64,000 nt of DNA. It comes from Hyphomicrobium sp. (lineage in GTDB: Bacteria > Pseudomonadota > Alphaproteobacteria > Rhizobiales > Hyphomicrobiaceae). The stretch is taken from the NCBI GenBank assembly GCA_025351425.1, contig JANXVY010000069.1, forward strand, positions 1 to 64,000, read 5' to 3'. Below, piece after piece: positions 27,323-35,833 of the stretch. A program made the translations under genes and the position numbers. Every line of letters starts with the position of its first letter. Position 1 is the stretch's first letter. A model generated the notes under the pieces. The model was not told the DNA's origin. It saw only the letters and a list, made by a program, of their open reading frames with translations, and did no database searches.

Positions 27323-28045
27323 ATGTGGCAGGACATCTTCGCAGACGTTAAGCGCGCCCTCACTCGGGTTTGGGCTGCGTTTCAGCCCAAACTGCGCCGG
27401 GCGTTGGTCACCGCCGTTGCCTTCGTACGCGGGCCGTTGCGCGGGCTGGCCGTGCATACGTTGCAGCTCTTTGCGGCGCTGGTCATCCTGTTCTTGGAAT
27501 GGGGTTGGGAGCCGCTTGCCAGCGCTTTTACGAAGCTGCTGCAGCAGTTCGGCTTCAAGCGGCTCACGGATTGGGTCGTGAGCCTGCCGCCATACGGTGC
27601 GCTCGCCCTGTTCGCCGCGCCCGCCGTCTGTCTCATCCCGATCAAGCTGTTCGCCGTCTATCTGTTTGCAACCGGCCATCCTGCCGTGGGGGTTGCACTG
27701 ATCGTGCTCGCAAAGCTGACCGGGACGGCGGTTGTGGCGCGCATCTATACGCTGACCCAGCCGCAGCTGATGCGGATAGGCTGGTTCAAGACCGCGCACG
27801 ACCGGTTCGAGCCGTGGAAAGAGCGGATGTACGCTGAGATCCGCGCGTCGGCTGCTTGGCGGCAGGGCCGCATCGTCCGCGTCGACGTGAAGCGCGCGCT
27901 CAACCGCGGCTGGATCGGCCTGAAACCCCAACGCGAGTGGGCGGCGGAACAGGCCCGCACATTGCGCGGCTGGTATCCGCGCGCGGGGTTGGTGGGGCGG
28001 CCGCGCGCAAAGCAAAGCTCTCGTACCGGCGGTCAGAATTCCTGA
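27323..28045 (+). CDS. Conserved hypothetical membrane protein
   Basis: A 240-residue protein of unknown function. It has an amphipathic basic N-terminus (MWQDIFADVKRALTRV), a first hydrophobic segment near residues 45-66, and two further segments near 92-112 and 115-140 (including FAAPAVCLIPIKLFAVYLFA). The C-terminal 100 residues are soluble and basic, with IYTLTQPQLMRIGWF and HDRFEPWKERMYAEI. I recognise the pattern as a recurrent hypothetical protein of Hyphomicrobiales but cannot name a domain. It lies 146 bases after the Atm1 exporter and just before yicC, on the same strand. No strong ribosome-binding site is visible, so the start is provisional. Confidence 0.75.
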   Translation: MWQDIFADVKRALTRVWAAFQPKLRRALVTAVAFVRGPLRGLAVHTLQLFAALVILFLEWGWEPLASAFTKLLQQFGFKRLTDWVVSLPPYGALALFAAPAVCLIPIKLFAVYLFATGHPAVGVALIVLAKLTGTAVVARIYTLTQPQLMRIGWFKTAHDRFEPWKERMYAEIRASAAWRQGRIVRVDVKRALNRGWIGLKPQREWAAEQARTLRGWYPRAGLVGRPRAKQSSRTGGQNS

Positions 28046-28149
28046 TCGTCGGTACGTGAACGTTGGTAAGCTTCCGCGTTGAGTTCGCTTTTTGCTCGCG
28101 CCCCGCTATAGCTTTGCGCTGGAACAGCTTGAGCGATCGAAGAGACCCC

Positions 28150-29031
28150 ATGAAAAGTATGACCGGATTTGGCCGTGCGGAGGGCGCGCTTGGTGCTTCC
28201 AGCTGGTTTTTCGAAATCCGGTCCGTCAACGGGCGCGGGCTTGACCTGCGCACCCGGCTGGTCTCCGGCTGCGATGCGCTGGAGCCTAAAGTCCGCGAGT
28301 CCGTTCAGCGGCGCGTGGCGCGTGGCAGCGTGACGGTCAACCTCCAACTCGATCGCACTGCTGCGGCTCCCGAAATCCGGCTCAACGAAGCGGCGCTCGC
28401 CCAGGTGCTGGCCGCTGCCGAACGGGTCCGCCTCAAGACCGGCGGTCCGCCCGCGTCTCCCGAGGGCCTGCTGGGCTTACGCGGCGTGCTCGAAGTCGTC
28501 GAGGTGACCGAAAGCGAGGCTGAACAGGCCGCGCGCCTTGCCGCCATGATGGCAACCTTCGAGGCGGCGCTCGACCAGTTCATAGCCAACCGAGCAGCCG
28601 AAGGCCGCAGGCTCTCTGGAATTCTTGAAGCCGAAATCGACGAGATCGAAGTGCTCGTCGGCCGCGTCGCGGGTTCGCCCGCGCGGCGGGCGGAAACCAT
28701 CGCGGCGCGGTTGCGCGAGCAGATCGGCCGGCTGACGGCTGCCTCCAATTCGCTCGATCCCGACCGGCTCCATCAGGAAGCGGTGATGATCGCCACCCGC
28801 GCCGATGTCGAGGAAGAGCTGCAGCGGCTCGGCGTGCATATTGCGGCCGCGCGCGACCTCATCGCCGAGGAGGCAGCCGTCGGGCGCAAGTTCGATTTCC
28901 TGACCCAGGAATTCAACCGCGAGGCCAACACCCTGTGCTCCAAGGCAAACGATCCCGACATTTCGCGCGCCGGGCTCGCCATGAAGGTGCTGATCGACCA
29001 AATGCGCGAGCAAGTCGCCAACATCGAATGA
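28150..29031 (+). CDS. yicC: YicC family endoribonuclease-like protein
   Basis: A 293-residue YicC protein started at ATG 28150. The N-terminus, MKSMTGFGRAEG, is diagnostic, as is FEIRSVNGRGLDLRTRL. The C-terminal DUF1732 region (about residues 205-293) has EEELQRLGVHI, GRKFDFLTQEFNREANTL and KANDPDISRAGLAMK. YicC in E. coli has been linked to RNA turnover, and family members have RNase activity. The TGA overlaps an ATG (ATGA at 29028-29031) beside guanylate kinase, the usual yicC-gmk pair. Confidence 0.94.
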   Translation: MKSMTGFGRAEGALGASSWFFEIRSVNGRGLDLRTRLVSGCDALEPKVRESVQRRVARGSVTVNLQLDRTAAAPEIRLNEAALAQVLAAAERVRLKTGGPPASPEGLLGLRGVLEVVEVTESEAEQAARLAAMMATFEAALDQFIANRAAEGRRLSGILEAEIDEIEVLVGRVAGSPARRAETIAARLREQIGRLTAASNSLDPDRLHQEAVMIATRADVEEELQRLGVHIAAARDLIAEEAAVGRKFDFLTQEFNREANTLCSKANDPDISRAGLAMKVLIDQMREQVANIE

Positions 29032-29042
29032 GCGGGCCCGGC

Positions 29043-29693
29043 ATGACACAAAAATCCGCTCACCAGATCAACCGCCGCGGGCTGCTGCTCGTGCTGTCGT
29101 CGCCGTCGGGCGCGGGCAAGACCACGCTGTCGCGTGCGCTGCTCGAAGCCGATGCCGGCATCACGATTTCGGTGTCCGTCACCACCCGCAAACCCCGGCC
29201 TGGCGAAGTCGAAGGGCGCGACTATTACTTCACCGATGCTGCCGGTTATGCCGCCATGGAAACACGCGGCGATCTGCTCGAAGGCGCCCGCGTGTTCGGC
29301 AACAGCTACGGCACGCCCCGCAAGCCGGTCGAGAGCGCCATCGCCGCGGGGCGCGACGTCCTATTCGACATCGACTGGCAGGGCGCCCAGCAGCTCGCCG
29401 AGAAGATGGCAGGCGATCTCGTGCGCGTGTTCATCCTGCCACCGTCTGGCGCGACGCTCGAAGCCCGGCTGCGCAACCGCAATCAAGACCCCGCCGATGT
29501 CGTCGCAAGGCGCATGGCCGAAGCCTCCGCCGAGCTTAGCCATTGGGCGGAGTACGATTATGTTCTGGTCAATGAAAAACTCGATGAGGGCCTCGCCGGA
29601 TTACGCGCGATCCTCACCGCCGAGCGGCTCCGCCGCGACCGCCAGTCCGGCCTCTCCGCCTTCGTGCGCGAGCTGCAAAAAGGGCTGGGGTAG
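29043..29693 (+). CDS. gmk: Guanylate kinase
   Basis: A 216-residue P-loop kinase that phosphorylates GMP to GDP. It reads LLLVLSSPSGAGKTTLSRALL with the Walker A GAGKTT. GMP-binding VSVTTRKPRPGEVEGRDYYF and the lid region FIDWQGAQQ-type segment (here FDIDWQGAQQL) follow, with VARRMAEASAELSHW downstream. Translation could start at ATG 29043 or at ATG 29028, which overlaps the yicC stop and adds five residues; I choose 29043 for typical length. Translational coupling with yicC is likely either way. Confidence 0.94.
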   Translation: MTQKSAHQINRRGLLLVLSSPSGAGKTTLSRALLEADAGITISVSVTTRKPRPGEVEGRDYYFTDAAGYAAMETRGDLLEGARVFGNSYGTPRKPVESAIAAGRDVLFDIDWQGAQQLAEKMAGDLVRVFILPPSGATLEARLRNRNQDPADVVARRMAEASAELSHWAEYDYVLVNEKLDEGLAGLRAILTAERLRRDRQSGLSAFVRELQKGLG

Positions 29694-29732
29694 CCGGTCC
29701 TTCGCGTTGGGAACGCGCGTGTCCCCCGCCCC

Positions 29733-30074
29733 CTATTCTGTGTGCGTTGAAACCGGTCCCCAAGCAGCCGGCCAGACAGCGAAGTCGCGCGCACACCAGA
29801 TCCGCTCGTCCTGCGTGAGTGAAAAAAATACAAAGCGTGGCGGGTCGGGCCAACCGTACCAAAAGCGTTCTCGCACGACACATCTTCGCCCTTCGTGATC
29901 GGCCATGCATAAAGTGACGTCGCCGAACCTGCCGATGATCGGATGGGCGTCGTTCGCACGGTCATCTTCGCTGGTTGCTCGAAGCCAGTTGATCGGCAAC
30001 AAACGGTACCGCCGGAAGCGCACGAGAAATCGCAAATCGTCCAGGAGGGTCTGTCCAAACCCATCTTGCGTCAC
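29733..30074 (-). CDS. Small hypothetical protein
   Basis: A 113-residue product of unknown function started at GTG 30074. It has the composition of a real globular protein: LLDDLRFLVRFRRYRLLPINWL, HPIIGRFGDVTLCMA, and an aromatic-rich second half (RERFWYGWPDPPRFVFF, DERIWCARDFAVWPAAWG). No signal peptide or transmembrane segment is evident. It lies 55 bases downstream of the damaged DUF1963 gene on the same strand, so the two may once have formed a unit. I cannot assign a family. Lower confidence reflects the short length and the GTG start. Confidence 0.55.
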   Translation of the reverse strand: MTQDGFGQTLLDDLRFLVRFRRYRLLPINWLRATSEDDRANDAHPIIGRFGDVTLCMADHEGRRCVVRERFWYGWPDPPRFVFFSLTQDERIWCARDFAVWPAAWGPVSTHTE

Positions 30075-30129
30075 AGGCGCACCGCGGGCGACTTTGACAC
30101 GAAGCCATCTGACATCTGAAATGTGCGCC

Positions 30130-31312
30130 TCATGTTTGCTGATAGACGACCTGCGCGTTGGTAAAATCTGCTTTCCCGAGATCGTCCTCGTGCACCATGA
30201 AGTAGACAGTACCTTCCGACGATTGCTGCGAAAGGTCTGCGATCGAAACTTGCAAGAGCAGCCGCCATTTCGAAGCCTTACGTGTCATCTCTGCCGATGC
30301 CGCAGAGTCCCAAGGATACGCAGGGCGCTCCGCCCGATCGACAGCGGCGTAGCGCGGGTCGCTCTGCTCGGGGCCGGGCGGCCCCATCATCCGAACCCTG
30401 CGAGCCTCACGCATCAGCCAGGACTGCGTGACGCGAAACCCATTGGGATCTGCCGTGAAGGGACCGATATCGTTCGCGGTCAGCAACTCGTAACAATCGC
30501 TCGTCTCGTCGTCGTGCGCAAATGCCGAGAGTTCTGGATTGGTGCCAAACTCGAGAGCCGATTTGTCCGGCAACACGAGGAGTGGCATGAGCCTTTTAGC
30601 CAGCCTTGGATAGACGAACGGCTTTTTCGACGTATCGTGATCTGCGTTCGCTGCTAAATCGCGCATGGCCTGAGCCGCCTCGCGCTGCCCTTGCGCATCG
30701 AGGTCGTTCGCCATCGCCTCGTAGTGCTGCGCCTGTGCCGGATCCGGTGTGTGCCACCAGCTTTCCATGTCGTCGAATTTGGCAGGGACTTCCAGTGTAA
30801 CGAGGTTCTCTAAAGGGCTTGCGTCGTGAACGACCAGGCTGGCGCGGTCATCGCCATCCGAACGGTCCATCAGCACGGCCATATCGAGAAAAAACAGGAG
30901 CCGGCCACTTGACGGCCGTTGGTCAACTTCGCCGAGCACCCCCGCAACCTCGGCGAGGTCGACCTGGGCGATGAACTCGAAAGGCACGTCTTCGGCCAGT
31001 TGCCGGGCGATCCACAAGCCGGCCCATTTGCGTTCGCGCGCGGCTTGCGCGCTCGGGCATCGCCGCTCGCAGGGGCCAGCTTGCGCTCGAAGCCATATCG
31101 GGCGTGCCGCCGGTTCGGGTGCTGCCCAAGCCGCCTTGGCCTTCAGCAGGGGCGAGCCAAAGCTGCTTTTGAAGGCATGTTAGGAGCAGCTCGACGTGTT
31201 GTGCGGCCAGCGGCTCGTAGGATGCTGTCGTGCCATAGGCCTGCAGAACGTCCCGGACATCCGCCTCCGACAAAAAGAGCGGTTCGCGCCGGTCGCCTGT
31301 GTCCTGTGTCAC
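30130..31312 (-). pseudogene. DUF1963 (YwqG-like) gene with frameshift
   Basis: The N-terminal part runs from ATG 31312 (MTQDTGDRREPLFLSEADV) to the GGTPDM motif typical of DUF1963. The frame then breaks between about 31100 and 31040. The other frame resumes at RKWAGLWIARQLAEDVPFEFIAQVDL and continues intact through GRLLFFLDM, HYEAMANDLDAQGQ, PLLVLPDKSAL, MGPPGPEQ and a C-terminal KWRLLLQVSIADLSQ and TVYFMVHEDDLGKADF. DUF1963 proteins are cytoplasmic and of unknown function. A one-base indel in a GC-rich stretch explains the break. The rest is so well preserved that recent inactivation or a sequencing error are both possible. Confidence 0.75.
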
Positions 31313-31566
31313 TGTCGTTTCCTCGTGTGAGCGCTTGATCCAAATTTCGAGAAGCCCAAGTCGTCACGCGATTTTGCGAGCATTCGGCCGCGTCGTCGTC
31401 GTCCTCGCCGTCGTCCTCGCCCTCGATCATTGTGAAACGTTCGAGCATCCAGCGCCTCGCATCTTATGTATGCCCCGTCTCAAAGGCGAGGATGACCTGT
31501 TCAGATGATTTCGGGCCCTTGATTTCTCGAGAGACGAGCCTCCAGAATCGGGAACGTCTTCGGAAC
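31313..31566. other. Gap between two damaged genes
   Basis: No gene is supported here. A minus-strand Asp/Glu-rich stretch (EGEDDGEDDDDAAE, from a GAC/GAG run near 31395-31425) is low-complexity DNA, not a recognisable protein. The gap probably formed by deletion of the 3' part of the neighbouring hydrolase gene. Confidence 0.4.
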
Positions 31567-31941
31567 CTACGGATTATGATTAGCGTCAAAGTTCCGCGCC
31601 GGTTCACACTTGCCGGCGTGGCGCGACAGGTAGCGGGCGATTTCGCCCCCGCCCATCGAGAAGCCAATCAGAGCAACGTCCGTCGATTTGGTCTGCTCGA
31701 TCATGGCGGCCAGATCGTCGGCGAACGTGTCGTAATCATAGCCCGTTCCGGGCTGATCCGAGCGTCCGAAACCGCGGCGGTCATAGGCGATCACTTTGTG
31801 GCCGGCTTCCGCGAGGGCATAAGTCACGGGGTCCCAGCTGTCGGCGTTGAGCGGCCAGCCGTGGATCAGGATGACAGGGCGCCCGCTGCCCCACGTCTTG
31901 TAATAGAGGCTCGTTCCGTCGCGGCATTCGATTCTAGGCAT
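31567..31941 (-). pseudogene. Truncated alpha/beta hydrolase (chloroperoxidase-like)
   Basis: The 124-residue product matches the N-terminal two fifths of a non-haem chloroperoxidase/arylesterase-type hydrolase. It has LYYKTWGSGRPVILIHGWPLNADSW, VIAYDRRGFGRSDQP, YDTFADDLAAMIE and the nucleophile elbow IGFSMGGGEIARYLSRH. It then diverges and stops within 16 residues. The catalytic Asp and His and the cap domain are missing (family length is about 275), so the product cannot be a functional hydrolase. No continuation is visible in the other frames of the downstream 250 bases, so this is a deletion remnant rather than a simple frameshift. Confidence 0.8.
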
Positions 31942-32042
31942 GGGGTTTGGCCTCCCTCTGGTGTCGAGGCATTTAACGCTCGATTTCAGCCATTGTTCCC
32001 CAACCCTTGCCTATTGTCGTCGCCCGCTAGTCGCGCGAGCGC

Positions 32043-32918
32043 TTATCCTGAGGCCGGGCCGTGTTCCATCAGCTCAGCCAGCCTGGCAAAATCGGCGACC
32101 GTCAATTGCTCGGCACGCTCCTGGGGATCAATACCGGCTTCGCGCAACAGCAGCTCGGGCATCGGAGTCAGCGATTTGAGGCTCTGGCGCAGCATCTTGC
32201 GGCGCTGACCGAATGCAGCCGCCGTCACGCGCGCCAGCATCTTAGCCGAGCCTGCCGCAAGCGGCTGGTCGCGCGGGATGAACTGCACGACGGCGGAGGA
32301 AACCTTCGGCGGCGGCGAGAAGGCGTCGGGAGGCAGGTTCAGCACGATCTTCGGCGTCGTGCGCCACTGGGCCAGCACCGACAGGCGGCCATAGGCCTTG
32401 CTGCCGGGCGCAGCGACGATCCGCTCGGCGACTTCCTTCTGGAACATCAGCACCATGCGCTCGTACCACGGCGGCCAGGGCTCGGTTTCAAGCCAGCCCG
32501 CCAGCAGCAGCGATGCGACGCCATAGGGCAGGTTCGCCGCGATGATGGCGGGGCCGTTGCGGCCCGCGGTCAGCGCCTCCCAATCGGCCTCTAGCGCGTC
32601 GCCTTCGTGGACGGCGAGCTGGCCAGGGTAGCGCGCGGAAATCTCGGCAAGTGCGGGCAGGCAGCGCTGGTCCCGCTCGACGGCGACCACTTTCGCCGCG
32701 CCCTCCAAGAGCAGCGCCCGCGTCAGGCCGCCGGGACCCGGGCCGACTTCGATGACCGTCTTGCCCTCGAGCGATCCGCACGCGCGCGCAATCTTGCGCG
32801 TCAAGTTGAGGTCGAGGATGAAGTTCTGGCCCAGGCTCTTCTTGGCGTTGAGTTCGTGCGCAGCGATCACCTCGCGCAGCGGGGGCAGGCCGTCGGGGCT
32901 TGATCCGTCGCGGGTCAT
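32043..32918 (-). CDS. rsmA: 16S rRNA dimethyladenosine transferase
   Basis: A 291-residue methyltransferase (KsgA) that dimethylates two adjacent adenosines near the 3' end of 16S rRNA during small-subunit maturation. The N-terminus has [22 protein letters not shown]-binding motif I is [16 protein letters not shown] (about residues 55-70), and the catalytic motif is [10 protein letters not shown] (about 128-137). The C-terminal domain has [15 protein letters not shown]. It is the last gene of the lptF-lptG-lptD-surA-pdxA-rsmA string. A 163-bp gap with stacked palindromes separates it from pdxA, which could mark an RNA-processing point. Confidence 0.96.
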   Translation of the reverse strand: MTRDGSSPDGLPPLREVIAAHELNAKKSLGQNFILDLNLTRKIARACGSLEGKTVIEVGPGPGGLTRALLLEGAAKVVAVERDQRCLPALAEISARYPGQLAVHEGDALEADWEALTAGRNGPAIIAANLPYGVASLLLAGWLETEPWPPWYERMVLMFQKEVAERIVAAPGSKAYGRLSVLAQWRTTPKIVLNLPPDAFSPPPKVSSAVVQFIPRDQPLAAGSAKMLARVTAAAFGQRRKMLRQSLKSLTPMPELLLREAGIDPQERAEQLTVADFARLAELMEHGPASG

Positions 32919-33014
32919 GTTGTTGCGTAAGCGGAGGCCAGCCCCCGCCCCCCTGCTGGCAGCACAGCCCCCTGACCTTCGGTATTTCTCTGACCAAGTC
33001 GCGGGGGAGTTCGA

Positions 33015-33079
33015 GGGGGCGTGCCCCCGCGAATGTGTTGCAGGGCGATAGCCCTGCTCGCGAAGCGATCGCGTTCGCG
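33015..33079. repeat. Three stacked palindromes between pdxA and rsmA
   Basis: Three inverted repeats lie in a row: GGGGGC-GT-GCCCCC (33015-33028), GCAGGGC-GATA-GCCCTGC (33040-33057, perfect) and CGCGAA-GCGATCGC-G-TTCGCG (33059-33079). None has a T tract. The cluster looks like an intra-operon REP-type element that could stabilise or process the pdxA-rsmA transcript. Confidence 0.7.
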
Positions 33080-33081
33080 CC

Positions 33082-34128
33082 TCATGTCCGCGCCCGGTTC
33101 TGTGCCATCCGGTCTGCCATCAGCAGCGCTTGGATCAAGCTTTCGGGCGACGCCTTGCCGGTGCCCGCGATATCGAAAGCCGTGCCGTGGTCGGGCGAGG
33201 TGCGCACGAACGGCAGCCCCAGCGTTACATTCACGCCCGTATCGAACGCCAGGGTCTTGATCGGGATCAGCGCCTGATCGTGATACATGGCGACCACCGC
33301 GTCATAACGAGCGCGCGCGTGCGCATGAAACAGCGTGTCGGCCGAATGGGGGCCGCTGATGTCCAGGCCCTCGTCGCGCAGAGTTCTGATGACCGGCGCG
33401 ATGAGTTCGATCTCCTGGCGGCCGAGCGCGCCATCCTCGCCCGCGTGCGGATTGAGCCCTGCTACCGCAATGCGCGGGCGCGCAATCGCGAAATCGCGGA
33501 GCAACCCCGCATGGGTGATTTCAATCGTGCGGCGCAGCAGGTCCGGCGTGAGGGCTGCAGGCACGGCTTCGAGCGGAATGTGGATCGTAACCGGCACCAC
33601 TTTCAGCGCATCCGACGCGAGCATCATCACCGGCATCATGAGCGCGCCCGTCGTCTCGCTGGCGAGATAAGCGAGGTATTCGGTATGGCCGGGATGGCGG
33701 AAACCGGCGTCGTACAAGATGGCTTTCGCAATCGGGTTCGTTACCAGCGCGCGGGCTTGGCCCCGCTGAACGGCGGCGGTCGCAGAATCGATGGCGGCAA
33801 GAGTTGCCAGCGCTTGCGTGCGCGACGGGCGCCCTGGCACCACGGAGCCAGCCGCGCGAACGCCGATTACCGGCAGCGCCTCGTCGTAGGTAGCAGCGCC
33901 TGCGGGCAGCTGTTCGTGGCCAACCAGCGGCGTCGACAGGCCCAGCAGCGCAGCACGTTCGCGCAGCACGGCGATATCGGCATAGACTGCAAACGGCGGC
34001 AGGCCGCGGTCATGGCGCGCGTGCCAGGCCTGCAGCGTGATGTCAGGGCCGATGCCGGCGGGGTCGCCCATCGTGAGGGCGAGCGGGGCTGATGCCGGTG
34101 AAGGGTGGGCAAGGTGCGTTAAGGCCAT
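33082..34128 (-). CDS. pdxA: 4-hydroxythreonine-4-phosphate dehydrogenase
   Basis: A 348-residue NAD-dependent, metal-binding dehydrogenase of the DXP-dependent pyridoxal phosphate pathway. It oxidises 4-phosphohydroxy-threonine. It has [21 protein letters not shown] at the N-terminus, [14 protein letters not shown] (a metal-ligand His region), [16 protein letters not shown], and the C-terminal [15 protein letters not shown] with [19 protein letters not shown]. All signature segments are intact. It sits 40 bases after surA and before rsmA, the usual surA-pdxA-rsmA (ksgA) order. Confidence 0.96.
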   Translation of the reverse strand: MALTHLAHPSPASAPLALTMGDPAGIGPDITLQAWHARHDRGLPPFAVYADIAVLRERAALLGLSTPLVGHEQLPAGAATYDEALPVIGVRAAGSVVPGRPSRTQALATLAAIDSATAAVQRGQARALVTNPIAKAILYDAGFRHPGHTEYLAYLASETTGALMMPVMMLASDALKVVPVTIHIPLEAVPAALTPDLLRRTIEITHAGLLRDFAIARPRIAVAGLNPHAGEDGALGRQEIELIAPVIRTLRDEGLDISGPHSADTLFHAHARARYDAVVAMYHDQALIPIKTLAFDTGVNVTLGLPFVRTSPDHGTAFDIAGTGKASPESLIQALLMADRMAQNRART

Positions 34129-34168
34129 CGGACTGCCGGCCTTTTTTGCTAGCGCGGTGAAGCAGGCG

Positions 34169-35515
34169 TCAACGATACTCGATCAGCGCATCCTGCCGCA
34201 AGTTCTGCAGGTGGCGCTTGGCCAGCATCTCGAATTCCTTCTGGCGCAGCTCTTCCTGGGCGGCCGTGCGCTTGCTCTCGTCGGCCTTCACCACTTGGCG
34301 GCCGCAGACCGCATACAACTCAACACCGCCGGGGCCGACGACCGGCGGGATCATGTCGCCGTCCTTGGCTGAAAGCAGCAAGCTTTTGGTTGGCTCGGTC
34401 AGGGCGGACGGCTTGATCTGTCCCAGGTCGTCGTACTTGGCGTTCTTCACGCTGCCGGCGAGCGGCGCCATAGTCTTGCAGCCGGTGAATTTCGACCGCA
34501 ACGCTTCAGCTTCCGACATGCGCCCGGCGACCAGCTTCTGGTTGATCGCTTCCGGAATCGTCAGCGTTACGCGCTGGACCTGTAACTCGACCTTGTCTTC
34601 GCCCGCCGGGCCTTGCGCCACCACCCGGTCGACGTCGCGCTCGGTAATTGCGATCTGGTGGCCGAATTTGCGGCGGATCACGTCGTTCCACGACAGCATG
34701 GCGCGGAAGCGCGAGCGCATCACCTCGATGTCCGCGCCCATGCCCGAAAGGTGCTGGGCGAACTGCGCTTCGGTCATCTTATTCTTTTCGGCGAGGCTGC
34801 GGACAATCCGCGCGACGTCGTCATCAGAGGCGACGACGTTGTTTTTCTTGGCTTCCTGAAGTTTCAGCTTCTCTTCGATCAATTCGTCGAGCGCGCCCTT
34901 CTTCAATGTCGGCAGCACGCTTGCCCGGGCATTTTCGACGGCCTGTTTCTGCAGCCCTATCGCGAACTGTTTCTTGCGTTCCTCGAAGATCGCAATCACC
35001 TGTTCGCGGGTCTTGCCCTGGTTGGCCTTGATCGTTTCACCCAGGATCGCCTTCAGGCGTTCGTTGGTGCTCGGGTCCTGCAGCATCCGCTTGAAGTTGG
35101 CTTGCGCCTTCTCCCCGATGTTAGAGCCGAGCCCCATCATGCGCTGGCGCTGTTCAATTTCGTAGCCGGTGATGGGCTCGTCGTTCACCAGCACGGCGAT
35201 GGCAAGGCCCTTGGTTTCGCTGGCGCGCGAGGCGGCGCTGTCGTCCGTGCGAGCGGCGGTCCGCACCGGCTTGGGCTTGGAGTTTGCGGCAGGAGACGCG
35301 GCTTTGACGGCCGGCTTTGCGCCCGCGGCGGGCGCGGCCTCTGGGGCTGGTGCGGCCTCGCCAGGGGCCACGCCTTGGGGCTTGGCGGCGATCGAGCCGA
35401 ACGAGGGGAACGCGGGCTTGGGTGCTTCCTGCGCCATCGTGCACGGGCTCACGAGAGTTAGTGGCAGGAGCGCCAGTAGGAAAGCCAACGGACTATGGCG
35501 CGCGTGGGAGGGCAT
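34169..35515 (-). CDS. surA: SurA-like periplasmic chaperone/peptidyl-prolyl isomerase
   Basis: A 448-residue product from the ATG at 35515; the longer open frame to 35722 would be translated from the repeat-bearing leader and is rejected. The signal peptide is RHSPLAFLLALLPLTLVSP, ending CTMAQ. A Pro/Ala-rich linker (about residues 40-85) leads to the SurA N-terminal chaperone domain (IAVLVNDEPITGYEIEQRQ to VVASDDDVARIVRSLAE, MTEAQFAQHLSGMG). One rotamase-like domain with weak parvulin features follows (about 295-400). It should escort outer-membrane proteins, including LptD encoded just upstream. Position downstream of lptD supports that role. Confidence 0.88.
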   Translation of the reverse strand: MPSHARHSPLAFLLALLPLTLVSPCTMAQEAPKPAFPSFGSIAAKPQGVAPGEAAPAPEAAPAAGAKPAVKAASPAANSKPKPVRTAARTDDSAASRASETKGLAIAVLVNDEPITGYEIEQRQRMMGLGSNIGEKAQANFKRMLQDPSTNERLKAILGETIKANQGKTREQVIAIFEERKKQFAIGLQKQAVENARASVLPTLKKGALDELIEEKLKLQEAKKNNVVASDDDVARIVRSLAEKNKMTEAQFAQHLSGMGADIEVMRSRFRAMLSWNDVIRRKFGHQIAITERDVDRVVAQGPAGEDKVELQVQRVTLTIPEAINQKLVAGRMSEAEALRSKFTGCKTMAPLAGSVKNAKYDDLGQIKPSALTEPTKSLLLSAKDGDMIPPVVGPGGVELYAVCGRQVVKADESKRTAAQEELRQKEFEMLAKRHLQNLRQDALIEYR

Positions 35516-35833
35516 GGGCAGTCGGTGCTCTCTGGCTGGCCGCACTAAAGCTGGACGCTCTAGGGCTGGACGCTCTGGGTCTGGACGTTGCGGTCGTGCA
35601 CGGAGGTGCTCGGTCGGCCCGAATCCCCTCTTCACACGTCGCGACAGCCGAACAGCGCAGAGCGTGAAAGGCAATCCCGCTGACACGTCGCCGCCGTGCA
35701 ACAGGGCGGTTATCCACATCAACCGTGGCGCGCGCGTGGCGGCGGCTAGGCAACACGCACCGGATTGCCGCCCGACGGCACGCGAAACGTAGCAGATCAG
35801 CCCTGGGCGTGGTCAACCCCGGACGTTGTCAGC
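35516..35833 (-). promoter_or_regulatory. surA leader with candidate promoter
   Basis: The 318 bases between lptD and surA hold no supported gene. A TTGACC hexamer (minus strand, 35811-35816) and CTACGT (35787-35792) are separated by 18 bases; the first fits sigma-70 well, the second poorly. It could give surA-pdxA-rsmA a promoter of their own. The array at 35530-35589 lies next to the surA start. Confidence 0.35.
35530..35589. repeat. Four 15-bp tandem repeats in the surA leader
   Basis: On the plus strand, four consecutive 15-bp units start CTCTGG, CTAAAG, CTAGGG and CTGGGT; three of them end CTGGACGCT or CTGGACGTT. The array ends 15 bases upstream of the surA ATG, so it would lie in the 5' untranslated RNA and overlap or flank the ribosome-binding site. 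Confidence 0.85.

Noticed and set aside
29694-32042. A genomic island or prophage remnant
   Set aside because: There is no integrase, transposase, tRNA target or phage gene. Only damaged ordinary genes are present, so I call it an accessory patch.
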